Origin: G965202915 sp965205955
GTDB lineage: Bacteria > Pseudomonadota > Gammaproteobacteria > Eutrophobiales > Eutrophobiaceae
NCBI GenBank assembly: GCA_965205955.1
Contig: OZ242192.1
Location: 2,108,001-2,172,000 of the forward strand
DNA: 64,000 nucleotides
Reading direction: 5' to 3'
The stretch's first letter is position 1, and each line of letters opens with the position of its first letter. Below, in pieces: positions 1 to 8,966 of this stretch. Under the pieces are notes generated by a model that was not told the origin of the DNA, made no database searches, and worked only from the letters and a program-made list of their open reading frames with translations. Made by a program: the position numbers and the translations under genes.

Positions 1-200
1 AGCATATCTTTTTCATCCTCCAGCAGGCTCGGATCTATATCGACACGCCTCACATCATGTTTGCCGGTCATTACCACCTTGACCATGCCTGCGCCTGACT
101 CTCCGGTTACTTCCATATTGGCAATATCCTGCTGCACTTTCTCCAGGCTGGCCTGCATCTGCTGGGCCTGCTTGATAATGTTTCCAAACCCTTCCTTCAT
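1..200 (-). CDS. ybaB: YbaB/EbfC nucleoid-associated protein (partial)
   Basis: Only the first ~66 codons are inside the window; the gene runs off the left edge. The translation begins MKEGFGNIIKQAQQMQASLE and continues with a conserved VTGESGAGMVKVVMTG stretch and DIDPSLLEDEKDML, the hallmark of the small dimeric DNA-binding YbaB/EbfC family. It lies 27 bp downstream of dnaX in the same direction, the usual dnaX-ybaB(-recR) operon, so recR is expected beyond the edge. The ATG at 200 follows a GGGG-rich ribosome-binding region. The family coats DNA and is linked to nucleoid organisation; its exact role is not fixed. Confidence 0.93.
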   Translation of the reverse strand, partial: MKEGFGNIIKQAQQMQASLEKVQQDIANMEVTGESGAGMVKVVMTGKHDVRRVDIDPSLLEDEKDM

Positions 201-227
201 CGAATCACCCCTCGTTTAATTAGTAAC

Positions 228-1799
228 TCAGTCGGTGCCGACCGAATCCCGGTCCAAACTGCCATCAAATGCGTCAATGATAGCCTTTACATTCCGATCC
301 TGTTCCAGCGATTTTACCGCACCCTGGTTTTTTTCACCGAGTTCGCGCGCCTCTGCCTGTGCCGGCGATTCCGAACCGATTTCTTCCATATCTATAGCAA
401 CCGTCATGTGCGCGCCGAAATGATCCTTTACAGCCTTCTCAAGCCGTCCCTTCTGGGTATCATCTAACAGATATTCCAGTGCCGTACTGATTGCCAACTC
501 AATCCTGTCAGCGGTGTGCGATTTTAATACGCAATTACCGGCAAACTCCTTCACCAATCCCTTCAATCCCATTGCGTCAATCATATTTCTCCATTCGGGA
601 ACGCTGTCACCGGATGCTTGCTGCTTCTCTTCCCCATCCAAGGATTTTGGCGGCGGCTCTGTGGCCACTTTTTTCCTGTCTTCCTCATTGTTGCCGGGAT
701 GGAGCATGTTTTCCTGCACCGGTTTGAACGCAAGCATTCTGATCAGGATCATCTCAAAACCGGATTTAGGATCAGGGGAAATAGATAAATCGTGCCGCCC
801 CGTCAGGCCAATCTGATAATACAATTGGATCTCTTCTTTATCGAGCTTTTCCGCCAACGAACGGACCAATTCATTATCGGAAAAAATCTCTTCAGCAGCG
901 CCGGATAATACCTGCGCCATTGCCGCCTTTTGCAGCAACGATAATAATTCCGCCAGTGCCGAATCATAATCCGGATCATAGGCTGCCATACGATCCACTG
1001 CGGCGATCATCGAAGGCCCATCCCGGTTCAACAACCCATTGATCAATTCGGTTAAATCGCCGACGTCCACCGCGCCCAGCATATTGCGGACCTGGCCTTC
1101 TTCCAGCGCACCACCCCCATGTGAAATCGCATGATCAAGCAAGCTCAATGCATCCCGCATACTACCCTGCGCCGAACGGGCAATCAATTCCACTGAGGAC
1201 TGATCATGTGCGACGGCCTCGCTTTGCAGTATTTTTACAAGCTGCTCACCAATCTGGCCTACCGTCAAATGCCTGAGATTGAATTGCAGACAACGGGACA
1301 AAATCGTAACCGGGAGTTTCCTCGGCTCGGTGGTAGCCAATAAAAATTTAACATGCGGAGGCGGCTCTTCGAGGGTTTTCAACAGCGCATTGAAACTATG
1401 CCCGGAAAACATATGGATTTCATCGATCAGATAGACCTTGTAACGCCCACAACTGGGCGCATATTGCACGTTATCCATCAGATCACGTGTTTCCTCCACC
1501 TTGGCGCGGGACGCTGCGTCCACTTCAATTAAATCAACAAACCGGCTTTCATTTATCCCGGTACACGCAACACATTTATCACAGGGTATCGCGACAACAC
1601 CCTGCTCACAGTTCAAACATTTGGCAAGGATCCTCGCCAGCGTCGTTTTCCCGACACCACGGGTACCGGTAAACAAATAGGCATGATGAAGACGGTCCTG
1701 TTCCAATGCATTGGTCAAGGCTTTGAGCACATGCACCTGACCCACCATATCGGTGAATGTCCGAGGCCGCCACTTTCTAGCAAGAACTTGATAACTCAT
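228..1799 (-). CDS. dnaX: DNA polymerase III subunits tau/gamma
   Basis: Clamp-loader ATPase of the replicative polymerase. The 523-residue protein from the ATG at 1799 starts MSYQVLARKWRP, the standard DnaX start; an upstream in-frame start at 1841 adds 14 unconserved residues and was not used. Visible are Walker A GTRGVGKT (residues 45-52), the zinc quartet C64, C73, C76 and C79, the DE-box LIDEIHM and the SRC sensor in TILSRCLQF. A weakly conserved C-terminal tail is the tau part. An A6G run at 668-674 (codons 376-377, KKV) resembles the E. coli gamma frameshift heptamer but sits in a different phase, so production of a short gamma form is uncertain. Followed by ybaB. Confidence 0.97.
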   Translation of the reverse strand: MSYQVLARKWRPRTFTDMVGQVHVLKALTNALEQDRLHHAYLFTGTRGVGKTTLARILAKCLNCEQGVVAIPCDKCVACTGINESRFVDLIEVDAASRAKVEETRDLMDNVQYAPSCGRYKVYLIDEIHMFSGHSFNALLKTLEEPPPHVKFLLATTEPRKLPVTILSRCLQFNLRHLTVGQIGEQLVKILQSEAVAHDQSSVELIARSAQGSMRDALSLLDHAISHGGGALEEGQVRNMLGAVDVGDLTELINGLLNRDGPSMIAAVDRMAAYDPDYDSALAELLSLLQKAAMAQVLSGAAEEIFSDNELVRSLAEKLDKEEIQLYYQIGLTGRHDLSISPDPKSGFEMILIRMLAFKPVQENMLHPGNNEEDRKKVATEPPPKSLDGEEKQQASGDSVPEWRNMIDAMGLKGLVKEFAGNCVLKSHTADRIELAISTALEYLLDDTQKGRLEKAVKDHFGAHMTVAIDMEEIGSESPAQAEARELGEKNQGAVKSLEQDRNVKAIIDAFDGSLDRDSVGTD

Positions 1800-1907
1800 T
1801 GACTTATACAGTTTTGTTTGACGCAGATGGAATACGCCCACCGGGCCTTATCATAACACAAGGGAAACCCCCATTCCGTCCATTACTGATTATACATTGA
1901 AACAGGC

Positions 1908-2019
1908 GGCAGCCCGCGCCTTCCTTACCCCGGCACCCGCAGCCGTTGCTACCGTTGCTTCCTTCCGGACCTGGCGGGATTCACAATTTCGCGTCGCGGG
2001 GAGAACGGCGCAGACTGCC
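1908..2019 (-). ncRNA. ffs: Signal recognition particle RNA (4.5S RNA)
   Basis: The minus strand contains the invariant SRP RNA apical motif GGTCCGGAAGGAAGCA (plus positions about 1957-1972). The two ends of the segment pair in a 12-13 bp terminal helix with G-T wobbles: GGCAGTCTGCGCC near 2019 against GGCGCGGGCTGCC near 1908. The length of ~112 nt matches the short gammaproteobacterial form. The RNA binds Ffh for membrane targeting of nascent proteins. Its place just upstream of dnaX is common in gammaproteobacteria. The ends are set by the helix and may be off by a few bases. Confidence 0.93.
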
Positions 2020-2146
2020 ATAAAATCGGCAATACCAAACGACTATCCGAATCACTGCAGCAATCCAGTGCCCAACACCAGAGTGAATTAATTTCCCATG
2101 ACCATAGATTATTCGCTATCATAACATCCTTTTATTTTCGTTGCAG

Positions 2147-3319
2147 ATGGAAATTTCCAGAACACAATTCAAATCCGGACCAAACATTGGTATTGTCGGT
2201 GGGGGGCAGCTTGCCAAGATGATCGCGTTGGCCGGACTCAAACTGGGCTGTTGCATACAAATCCTGGAGCGTAAAAACCATGCGCCGGCCTCCGATCTTG
2301 CCAGCCAGAGCCTCAGTGGGGATTGGAATAAGCCGGAAGAGTTGTTAAAACTGGCGGCGGTTTCCGATGTCATTACCCTGGAAAACGAGTTTATCGATGC
2401 CGAGAGCCTTGCGGTATTGGAGCAGGAGGGCCACCTTGTTTATCCGGGCGCGCACAGTATCAGCCTGGTAGGCGACAAATTTATCCAACGACAGACCTTG
2501 GCCAAGGCTGAATTGCCTGTGCCGGATTTCCGCCCTGTCAATGAATACCGGGATATTAGAGTGATCGCGGCCGAGTTGGGCTGGCCGCTGGTTATCAAGA
2601 CAAGGCGCTATGGTTATGACGGCAAAGGCACCGCGACGGTCAAGAATGCCGAGGAAATCGATGCGGCGTGGGAAAAGCTGAACGGGGATGGGTGCGCACT
2701 CTATGCCGAGGCTTTTTGTCCCTTTGTCAAAGAGCTGGCAATGGTGATAACCACCGGTCGGGACAAGCAGATTGCCGCCTATCCTCTGGTGGAATCCATT
2801 CAAAAAGATCATATCTGTCATACCGTGCATGCGCCGGCCGCCGTTTCGGAGGCGGTGAGGAAAAATGCCGCCGATATTGCGAAACGCGCCGTTGCTGCGG
2901 TAGGTGCGGTCGGCAGTTTTGGAGTGGAGATGTTCCTTACCAAAGATGAGCGGGTAGTTATCAATGAGCTGGCGCCAAGGGTGCACAATTCCGGCCATTA
3001 CACCATTGAGGCCTGTGAGTGTTCACAATTTGAAAACCACGTGCGTGCCGTGCTGGGCTGGCCGCTGGGTTCGACCAGCATGGTCAAACCGGCGGCGATT
3101 ATGATCAACCTTCTTGGTCAAGGCAATGGCAGCGGATATCCGCAAGGCCTGGATGAAGCCCTGCGGCTGCCCGGCGTGCATATCCACAACTACGGAAAAG
3201 AAATGAGCAGTAAGGGGCGCAAGATGGGGCATATCACCGTAGTAGGGGATGATTTACATCAAATTGAACCCCTGGCCAAACAGGCGGCCAGCATGATTCG
3301 CTTTGGAGCTGCCGAGTGA
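2147..3319 (+). CDS. purK: N5-carboxyaminoimidazole ribonucleotide synthase
   Basis: ATP-grasp enzyme that carboxylates aminoimidazole ribonucleotide with bicarbonate and ATP in purine synthesis. An N-terminal IGIVGGGQLAKM nucleotide-binding start is followed by LVIKTRRYGYDGKGT (ATP-grasp loop) and NELAPRVHNSGHYTIEAC, both typical of PurK. Length is ~390 residues. The ATG at 2147 was chosen; a TTG six bases upstream is possible, and neither has a clear Shine-Dalgarno. The stop overlaps the purE GTG by 4 bp, so the pair is translationally coupled, matching the purK-purE partnership. Confidence 0.96.
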   Translation: MEISRTQFKSGPNIGIVGGGQLAKMIALAGLKLGCCIQILERKNHAPASDLASQSLSGDWNKPEELLKLAAVSDVITLENEFIDAESLAVLEQEGHLVYPGAHSISLVGDKFIQRQTLAKAELPVPDFRPVNEYRDIRVIAAELGWPLVIKTRRYGYDGKGTATVKNAEEIDAAWEKLNGDGCALYAEAFCPFVKELAMVITTGRDKQIAAYPLVESIQKDHICHTVHAPAAVSEAVRKNAADIAKRAVAAVGAVGSFGVEMFLTKDERVVINELAPRVHNSGHYTIEACECSQFENHVRAVLGWPLGSTSMVKPAAIMINLLGQGNGSGYPQGLDEALRLPGVHIHNYGKEMSSKGRKMGHITVVGDDLHQIEPLAKQAASMIRFGAAE

Positions 3320-3840
3320 AGAAAAAACCGCCCTTGGTCGGCATAATCGCAGGCAGTGACTCAGACTGGGAAACCATGCAGGAGGCGGCCGATATCTGCG
3401 ATGAATTTAAGGTGCCCTATGAAGCTAAAGTGGTTTCCGCCCACCGCACACCGCTGGATATGACACAATACGCGCAACAGGCGCATGAGCGCGGACTGAA
3501 GGTTATCATTGCCGGCGCCGGGGGGGCGGCGCATCTGCCGGGCATGGTTGCCAGTCTTACCCCTCTGCCGGTAATCGGGGTGCCGATAGAGAGCAAAACC
3601 TTGAAAGGATTGGATTCATTGCTATCGATTGCACAGATGCCGGCGGGCGTGCCGGTGGCAAGCGTTGCGATAGGCGGCGGCAAGAATGCCGGCATCCTTG
3701 CCGCCAAAATTCTAGCTACGGATGATCCGAAACTTCAGCAGCGAATCATCAAGTTCAAGGCCGCTCTGGCCAGACAATCGCGGGCAAAAAATAAAACGCT
3801 CCACAAAAAGCCAAGGGATAAAACCGTCCGGTTCCAGTAG
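3316..3840 (+). CDS. purE: N5-CAIR mutase
   Basis: Class I PurE, converting N5-CAIR made by PurK to 4-carboxyaminoimidazole ribonucleotide. The N-terminal GSDSDWETM phosphate-binding motif, the VSAHRTP catalytic motif, GAGGAAHLPGM and GVPIESKTLKGLDSLLSI are all present. The start is GTG inside the purK stop. At 174 residues it has a basic C-terminal extension (about the last 15 residues, rich in K and R) beyond the usual ~160-residue family length; the role of this tail is not visible. It converges on bioA with only 3 bp between the stops. Confidence 0.96.
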   Translation: MKKKPPLVGIIAGSDSDWETMQEAADICDEFKVPYEAKVVSAHRTPLDMTQYAQQAHERGLKVIIAGAGGAAHLPGMVASLTPLPVIGVPIESKTLKGLDSLLSIAQMPAGVPVASVAIGGGKNAGILAAKILATDDPKLQQRIIKFKAALARQSRAKNKTLHKKPRDKTVRFQ

Positions 3841-3843
3841 CGG

Positions 3844-5136
3844 CTATCTGTCTTGCATAGCTGCAACAATATCTACTACCGCCTCGACAAGATGGGACAG
3901 ATCATCGTTATTGATCACATAAGGCGGCATTAGATAAACCAATTTGCCGAATGGTCTCACCCATACCCCGGCATCGACAAAACGCGGTATAACCGTTTTC
4001 ATATCGACTGCCTGCCGCAATTCCACAACACCGATAGCGCCCAGTATTCTCACATCGGCAACATTGTCCAACTTTCTGCAAGGGAGTAGACCCTGCTCCA
4101 GTATTTGCTGTATGCGCAGGATGTTGTCCTGCCAGGGGGAAGCGAGCAGCAGGCGAATATTGGTCAACGCCGCAGTGCAGGCCAGCGGGTTGGCCATAAA
4201 TGTCGGCCCGTGCATGAAGGCGCCCGGCTCGCCGTGATCGACTATTTCCTGTACCGCCCTTGTTGTGAGCGTCGCAGCCAGGGAAAGATACCCTCCCGTC
4301 ATTGCCTTGCCTATACACATGATGTCCGGGCTGATATCGGCATGTTCACAGGCAAACATCCGCCCGGTGCGGGCAAAACCGGTTGCTATCTCATCGAAGA
4401 TCAACAGCACATCATATTGATCGCAGCATGCACGCACCCGTTTAAGGTAATCGGCGGAATAGAACCACATGCCGCCCGCCCCCTGAACAATCGGTTCCAT
4501 AATAACGGCGGCGGTATGCTCGCCATATTGCGACAGGGCCTGCCGCAGTGGCGCAATATCCTCTTCCGTACAGGACTCGCCAAATCTACAGCGGGGCCGT
4601 TCAATAAAATGCTGCGCGGCAAGCGCCTCACGGAACACAGAATGCATCCCCGTTATCGGATCACAAACCGACATCGCGCCCAAAGTGTCTCCGTGATAGG
4701 CCGAGCGGAGACTGATAAACCGCCGCCGCTGCCGCTGCCCCCGCGCATGCCAATACTGAATGGCCATCTTCAACGCCACTTCCACCGAGACCGAGCCGGA
4801 ATCACTATAGAATATCGCCTCCAACGGTTTGGGGACCAGCATGAGCAATTGCTCCGCAAGTTCCATAGCCGGTCGATGAGTGAGCCCGCCAAACATTACA
4901 TGCGCCATATTGTCCAACTGCTGTTTCAGTGCGGCATTTATTTGCGGATGGTTATAGCCATTGATCACACACCACCAGGAAGACATGCCGTCGATCAATT
5001 CACGCCCATCCGCCAGTGTAAGACGCACCCCCTGCGCAGAGACAACCGGGTAAGCGGATGGCTCCGATCCCATAGCGCTGTAGGGGTGCCAAATTGAAGT
5101 CTGATCGATTTTCAGCAGGCGGTTGAGGTCGGTCAT
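3844..5136 (-). CDS. bioA: Adenosylmethionine-8-amino-7-oxononanoate aminotransferase
   Basis: PLP-dependent class III aminotransferase of biotin synthesis (KAPA to DAPA with S-adenosylmethionine as amino donor). The 430-residue protein shows IWHPYSAM near the N-terminus, the SWWCVINGYNHP substrate-pocket segment typical of BioA rather than other class III enzymes, LLIFDEIATGFARTG and the PLP lysine in CIGKAMTGGYL. No other bio genes lie nearby, so it stands alone. Upstream, 5137-5298 to djlA holds no gene that I can see. Confidence 0.96.
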   Translation of the reverse strand: MTDLNRLLKIDQTSIWHPYSAMGSEPSAYPVVSAQGVRLTLADGRELIDGMSSWWCVINGYNHPQINAALKQQLDNMAHVMFGGLTHRPAMELAEQLLMLVPKPLEAIFYSDSGSVSVEVALKMAIQYWHARGQRQRRRFISLRSAYHGDTLGAMSVCDPITGMHSVFREALAAQHFIERPRCRFGESCTEEDIAPLRQALSQYGEHTAAVIMEPIVQGAGGMWFYSADYLKRVRACCDQYDVLLIFDEIATGFARTGRMFACEHADISPDIMCIGKAMTGGYLSLAATLTTRAVQEIVDHGEPGAFMHGPTFMANPLACTAALTNIRLLLASPWQDNILRIQQILEQGLLPCRKLDNVADVRILGAIGVVELRQAVDMKTVIPRFVDAGVWVRPFGKLVYLMPPYVINNDDLSHLVEAVVDIVAAMQDR

Positions 5137-5298
5137 AAGCCTGGATTATATATGACGATCCACCCATTCGATAGAATCATCAAAACCCGCGCGGGTTTAA
5201 CGGTGAAAGGGCCGCCGGAACGCCGGTATCATCAAAATATCTGCCGCTACCGGACACCGTGCCCGAAACGGGCCGCGAGCGGAGGCATAGGAAATACA

Positions 5299-6060
5299 TC
5301 AATGCAGGCGCGGCTTTTTACGGGATTCGCGGATGCGATCGTAGGCGGCGCGAATTTGCTGGGTCTTTTCCGTTGTGATCTGAACCATCTCTTCCGGCAT
5401 GCCCCGTGCAATCAGCTTATCCGGGTGATGCTGGTTCATCAAACGCCGGTAGGCCTTTTTCACCTCTGCGTCAGAGGCATCCTCAGCGATCCCCAGCATC
5501 CGGTAGTCGTCTGCCAACGCTGTATGCGACGCGCGCGGGTCGAGCCGTAGCAACTCCTCCAGTATAGCCGGATCAAAGCCAAGGCTGCTGATAATGTGCT
5601 CCAGAATGCGCCTCTCGGCAGGCGCCAGCCTGCCATCGGCCATCGCCGCCTGGATTTGGATTTCCAGGAATACCCGCAACAGGTTGGTACGATGACGGCA
5701 CTCGGCCCGAAGCTGCCCCAGCACTTCGTCCAGAGGAAAATCTGCCGCCTTGCCCTGCTGAAACAAGTGCATAGCCACTGTTTTTTGCCGCTCACCCAGC
5801 CGCATTTGCCGTATGACCTCCCTGGCCATCGCGATCTCTTCCCGCGACACCTGGCCATCGGCCTTGGCAATGTGCCCCATAACAGAAAAGGTAGCAGTAA
5901 AAAACGCAGCCTGAATTTTCTCGTTGGCGGATGCGCCGGCGCCAAGACCGCCACCTGCCTCATCGAATCGGTGCCCCATCGCGGAGCCAAACAATGCCCC
6001 CAAAGGACCGCCCAGCATAAAACCAAGCGTGCCGCCAATAATTTTTCCCCACCAACTCAA
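5299..6060 (-). CDS. djlA: Membrane-anchored DnaJ-like co-chaperone
   Basis: 253 residues. A glycine-rich N-terminal membrane segment (IIGGTLGFMLGGPLGALFGSAMG) is followed by a TerB-like helical domain (about residues 55-170) and a C-terminal J domain with YRRLMNQHHPDKLIARG, which contains the HPD motif that stimulates DnaK. This order is that of DjlA, an inner-membrane co-chaperone tied to envelope stress signalling. It is transcribed away from the accessory cassette that begins at 6236. The 6061-6235 gap contains no further gene. Confidence 0.93.
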   Translation of the reverse strand: MSWWGKIIGGTLGFMLGGPLGALFGSAMGHRFDEAGGGLGAGASANEKIQAAFFTATFSVMGHIAKADGQVSREEIAMAREVIRQMRLGERQKTVAMHLFQQGKAADFPLDEVLGQLRAECRHRTNLLRVFLEIQIQAAMADGRLAPAERRILEHIISSLGFDPAILEELLRLDPRASHTALADDYRMLGIAEDASDAEVKKAYRRLMNQHHPDKLIARGMPEEMVQITTEKTQQIRAAYDRIRESRKKPRLH

Positions 6061-6235
6061 GCCGCTCTATCCCCCAAGCAAAACAGGCATGGTATTTCCC
6101 TGCGCGCATTGCGTCAAATGGTATGTGCCCGCTGTGAAACGCAGGAGGTACTATAGCGCTTGTCTTCATCTGCTTATGTTCTTTCAATTTTATTAATGAC
6201 AGGCTGTTAACCATATGTATTTATTATATTAGAAT

Positions 6236-6949
6236 GTGAGAGTGATTGAGACGAGAATACATGCTCTGAACCGCTTTTACGGCTTGCTGGAGAGCCTTGA
6301 GCTAAAGCTCGGCGGCGTACGCAGGCTTTCATATTGTAATGGTCGAATGAGCTGGCCGTTGCGTGGCGTCTATTTCTTCCGGCAACCGGGAGAGAACCGA
6401 GGCGGTCCCGGATCGGGATCGCGCATTGTGCGAATTGGAACGCATGCGCTGAAAACCGGTTCTGCTACGAAACTCTGGACGCGACTGTCCCAGCACCGAG
6501 GCCAGATGCGGACGGGCGGCGGCAACCATCGCGGCTCAATATTCCGGCTGATAGCAGGCGCTGCTCTGATTGAACGTGATGGCCATGTATTTCCCACCTG
6601 GGGCAACAGCAGCTCTGCGTCGCGCATGATCAGGCAAGAGGAGGAGCCTTTGGAACAACTTGTAAGCAAGGCAATCGGGGCGATGCCGTTCCTCTGGCTG
6701 GCGGTTAACGATGAACCCGGCCCGGACAGTCTTCGGGGCTATATAGAACGCAATGCAATTGCGCTGCTGAGCAACTACGGCAAGGAGCCGCTCGATCCTG
6801 CATCCGGAAACTGGCTCGGCCGTTTCTGCAACAGGGAGCGCGTTCGGACATCAGGACTATGGAACCAGAACCATGTTGATGAGCAATACGATCCTGCGTT
6901 TCTCGACACTCTGGAGCGCCTGATCCATGGAATGGAGGAGGCCGCATGA
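6236..6949 (+). CDS. GIY-YIG-like nuclease domain protein
   Basis: 237 residues from a GTG start (a second GTG six bases on is equally possible). Around residues 45-90 the segments GVYFF, RIVRIGTHAL and LWTRLSQHRG resemble the GVY/VRIG/RL-QH core of GIY-YIG nucleases. Later, YIERNAIALLSNYG supplies a Glu and an Asn in the right order for the metal site. I infer a DNA-cleaving domain; the full residue set cannot be proved by eye. The stop overlaps the next ATG (ATGA), so the two genes are coupled. Both sit between djlA and engB, which suggests a mobile accessory cassette. Defence is a guess from gene type and context. Confidence 0.6.
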   Translation: MRVIETRIHALNRFYGLLESLELKLGGVRRLSYCNGRMSWPLRGVYFFRQPGENRGGPGSGSRIVRIGTHALKTGSATKLWTRLSQHRGQMRTGGGNHRGSIFRLIAGAALIERDGHVFPTWGNSSSASRMIRQEEEPLEQLVSKAIGAMPFLWLAVNDEPGPDSLRGYIERNAIALLSNYGKEPLDPASGNWLGRFCNRERVRTSGLWNQNHVDEQYDPAFLDTLERLIHGMEEAA

Positions 6950-7638
6950 TCATCGTTATCCAGTGTGCAGCCAAGAAAGCCCCTCAAGCCGGTTACTTGC
7001 AACGACGCGACAAGCGGAAAGTTTTGTTGGTCGCCGACCCCAAAAAAGCGCCAGCGGATACGCGGTATGTCTATGCCCGCCCGGACGACAATATGGATGT
7101 CGGCAAGTCATGGAGAGATGAGTTGCTCCGATATAACAAAGCGCCGGGCAACAATCCCCTTGGACTCCTGCCTGCTTGGCAACTCTATAAGAACCAGACC
7201 TATAAAATGCTGGTGGAGCGATATGGGCTGGAACGCCTTTACATTCTTTCGGCGGGATGGGGATTGATCAAAGCGGATTTCCTGACGCCCAGGTATGATA
7301 TTACCTTCAGTCCCCAGGCAGATCGTTACAAACGGAGGTGGAAAAAAGATCCGTACAACGATCTCAGCATGTTGCCCGTGGATACCAAAGAGCCGGTAGT
7401 GTTTTTCGTCAGTAAGGAGTACATCCGTCTGGCGAGTGAACTCACCGAGGGGGTTCAGGGGCCGAAATACCTGTTCTATAACTCCAGGAAGGTTCCGGAT
7501 GCGCCGGGCTTTACGCTGAAAAAATACAATACGAGCACACGAACGAATTGGCATTACGAATGTGCCAAAGCCTTCATGGCTGGAAAGATCGGGATCCAGC
7601 AAGAAACGAGAACTGACCGTTGCGGTCAGAATATATAG
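6946..7638 (+). CDS. DUF6884-like protein
   Basis: 230 residues, starting in the stop codon of the GIY-YIG-like gene. The start MIIVIQCAAKKAP and the central YILSAGWGLIKADFLTPRYD resemble DUF6884-type proteins, whose fold is related to uracil-DNA-glycosylase-like and YaaA-like domains and which often sit in DNA-modification or defence clusters. No catalytic residues can be assigned with certainty. The 4-bp overlap implies it works with the upstream nuclease-like protein. Past the stop, a weak 40-codon reading frame in another phase reaches 7762, and I do not call it a gene. Confidence 0.5.
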   Translation: MIIVIQCAAKKAPQAGYLQRRDKRKVLLVADPKKAPADTRYVYARPDDNMDVGKSWRDELLRYNKAPGNNPLGLLPAWQLYKNQTYKMLVERYGLERLYILSAGWGLIKADFLTPRYDITFSPQADRYKRRWKKDPYNDLSMLPVDTKEPVVFFVSKEYIRLASELTEGVQGPKYLFYNSRKVPDAPGFTLKKYNTSTRTNWHYECAKAFMAGKIGIQQETRTDRCGQNI

Positions 7639-7762
7639 GCGCCACTTCTTCACGGCTACCCTCATTGATGGATACCTGACTTGGCAAACACATGGTTCCA
7701 GCGAAACATGGGCGACGGAGAATGCAATGGAATATTTGCGCGGTAGCGGGATAACAGATTAA

Positions 7763-8165
7763 GGTAGATTCTAGCTTTTACGGCATAAATTATTGCCAGT
7801 AAAACCGGATCACACTTATCCACATTTTCTGTGGATATCTCTGTGCATGAAGCATATACACATTGCCAGGATCAGCATGGATAAAGCCTCTGTGACAAAA
7901 TTAGTAAATTTTAACCAGTAAAATTTTTTTTCAGTAATAACATATATTTACGAAATTTTTATAAGATTCTCAAAGAGATTTAACAGCTAAGTTCACATCA
8001 GATGCTCTCACTGCAGCGCTTGTTTTGACAGCTGTGCATAAATATTCACCTAAATTGCCAAAATCAACAATCAGGAAGCAAATAACGGCAACAATACCCG
8101 GGCAGCAATACCGCAGTTATCTCCTCTTCCAGTCTCATCTATCCGCTCCAAAGGGTCCGCACGGT
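7763..8165. other. AT-rich intergenic region with DnaA-box cluster
   Basis: No gene is visible here. Five 9-mers match the DnaA box TTATNCACA with 0 or 1 mismatch: 7816-7824 (+, TTATCCACA, perfect), 7830-7838 (-, one mismatch), 7842-7850 (-, one mismatch), 7854-7862 (+, one mismatch) and 8033-8041 (-, TTATGCACA, perfect). Between them, 7895-7985 is very AT-rich with T-runs, like a DNA-unwinding element. GATC sites occur at about 7808 and 7870. This could be the chromosomal origin or a DnaA-titration/regulatory site. dnaA, dnaN, mnmG and rpmH are not in the window, so origin status is unproven. Confidence 0.45.
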
Positions 8166-8819
8166 TTATTCCATTCCCGGTGATTCCGGGCCAATTTGTT
8201 GATTGTATTCAGACTGAAAAAACCATTCAGATAAAATCCGGCGCGCCTCTGTTACTCCCTGCCGTTTTCCAGCGGAAAAAAGCTGTATGGATATTTCCGC
8301 CGAGGCAATCTGTTGAGTAACCTGTTGCCGCACCCTGAGTCCCTCACTTTTTGATACCTTATCCGCCTTGTTCAATAAAATGTGGGCGACGATTTGATGG
8401 CCCCATATGCAAGTCAGCATTTGCTCATCGAATGCAGTCAGGGGATGGCGCACATCCATAATCAGAAGAACGCCCCGAATGGATTTGCGTGATTCAAAAT
8501 AATCCTGCATCAGCCGGCGCCACTTTCGCCTGAGATCTTTGCCAACCCGCGCATAGCCATAGCCGGGCAGATCAACCAGTCTTTGGCCGGTGTCATTGAT
8601 AAAATAATTGAGCTCCCTGGTTCGACCGGGATACTTGCCGGTTCTGGCCAGATTGCGCCTATCGGTGATCGCATTGATGACGCTGGATTTGCCTACGTTT
8701 GAACGCCCGGCAACCACTACTTCACTGCCGGTATCCCGTGGCAATTGGCTGAGCAGCATAACCCCTTTGGCAAAATTGAATTTTCGATGCCAATCGGATG
8801 GAATATGTGATTCAAGCAT
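8166..8819 (-). CDS. engB: Ribosome biogenesis GTPase EngB/YsxC
   Basis: 217-residue TRAFAC GTPase needed for late large-subunit ribosome assembly. G1 is GRSNVGKSS (residues 38-46), the switch region is GRTRELNYF, G3 is DLPGYGYA, G4 is LLNKADK and G5 is FSAGKRQG, all intact and in family order. Length fits (~200-220). It is transcribed toward the DnaA-box-rich region. Confidence 0.96.
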   Translation of the reverse strand: MLESHIPSDWHRKFNFAKGVMLLSQLPRDTGSEVVVAGRSNVGKSSVINAITDRRNLARTGKYPGRTRELNYFINDTGQRLVDLPGYGYARVGKDLRRKWRRLMQDYFESRKSIRGVLLIMDVRHPLTAFDEQMLTCIWGHQIVAHILLNKADKVSKSEGLRVRQQVTQQIASAEISIQLFSAGKRQGVTEARRILSEWFFQSEYNQQIGPESPGME

Positions 8820-8966
8820 TTTTCTGTCGCATCCTGTTACGGGAACCGGGTTTTATCTGGTTGACCTTTGTTGCCTACAGGCAGGCTGAAACAGGTCAGT
8901 CGGGCACGGATTCATAAATCTCTTCTCATCTGCCCGGCTAAAATATGCGCCCTGCAACCCAATACT

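Noticed and set aside
666..674. dnaX A6G heptamer as a gamma frameshift site
   Set aside because: It is in a different codon phase from the E. coli slippery site and the -1 frame runs ~20 codons before a stop; not enough to claim a gamma product.
4105..5097. 330-codon plus-strand open frame
   Set aside because: Lies fully antisense to bioA, whose motifs are unmistakable; its translation has no recognisable domain and an antisense-like composition.
7562..7762. 66-codon frame overlapping the end of the DUF6884-like gene
   Set aside because: The last ~40 codons read smoothly, but there is no start signal or known similarity; at most a relic.
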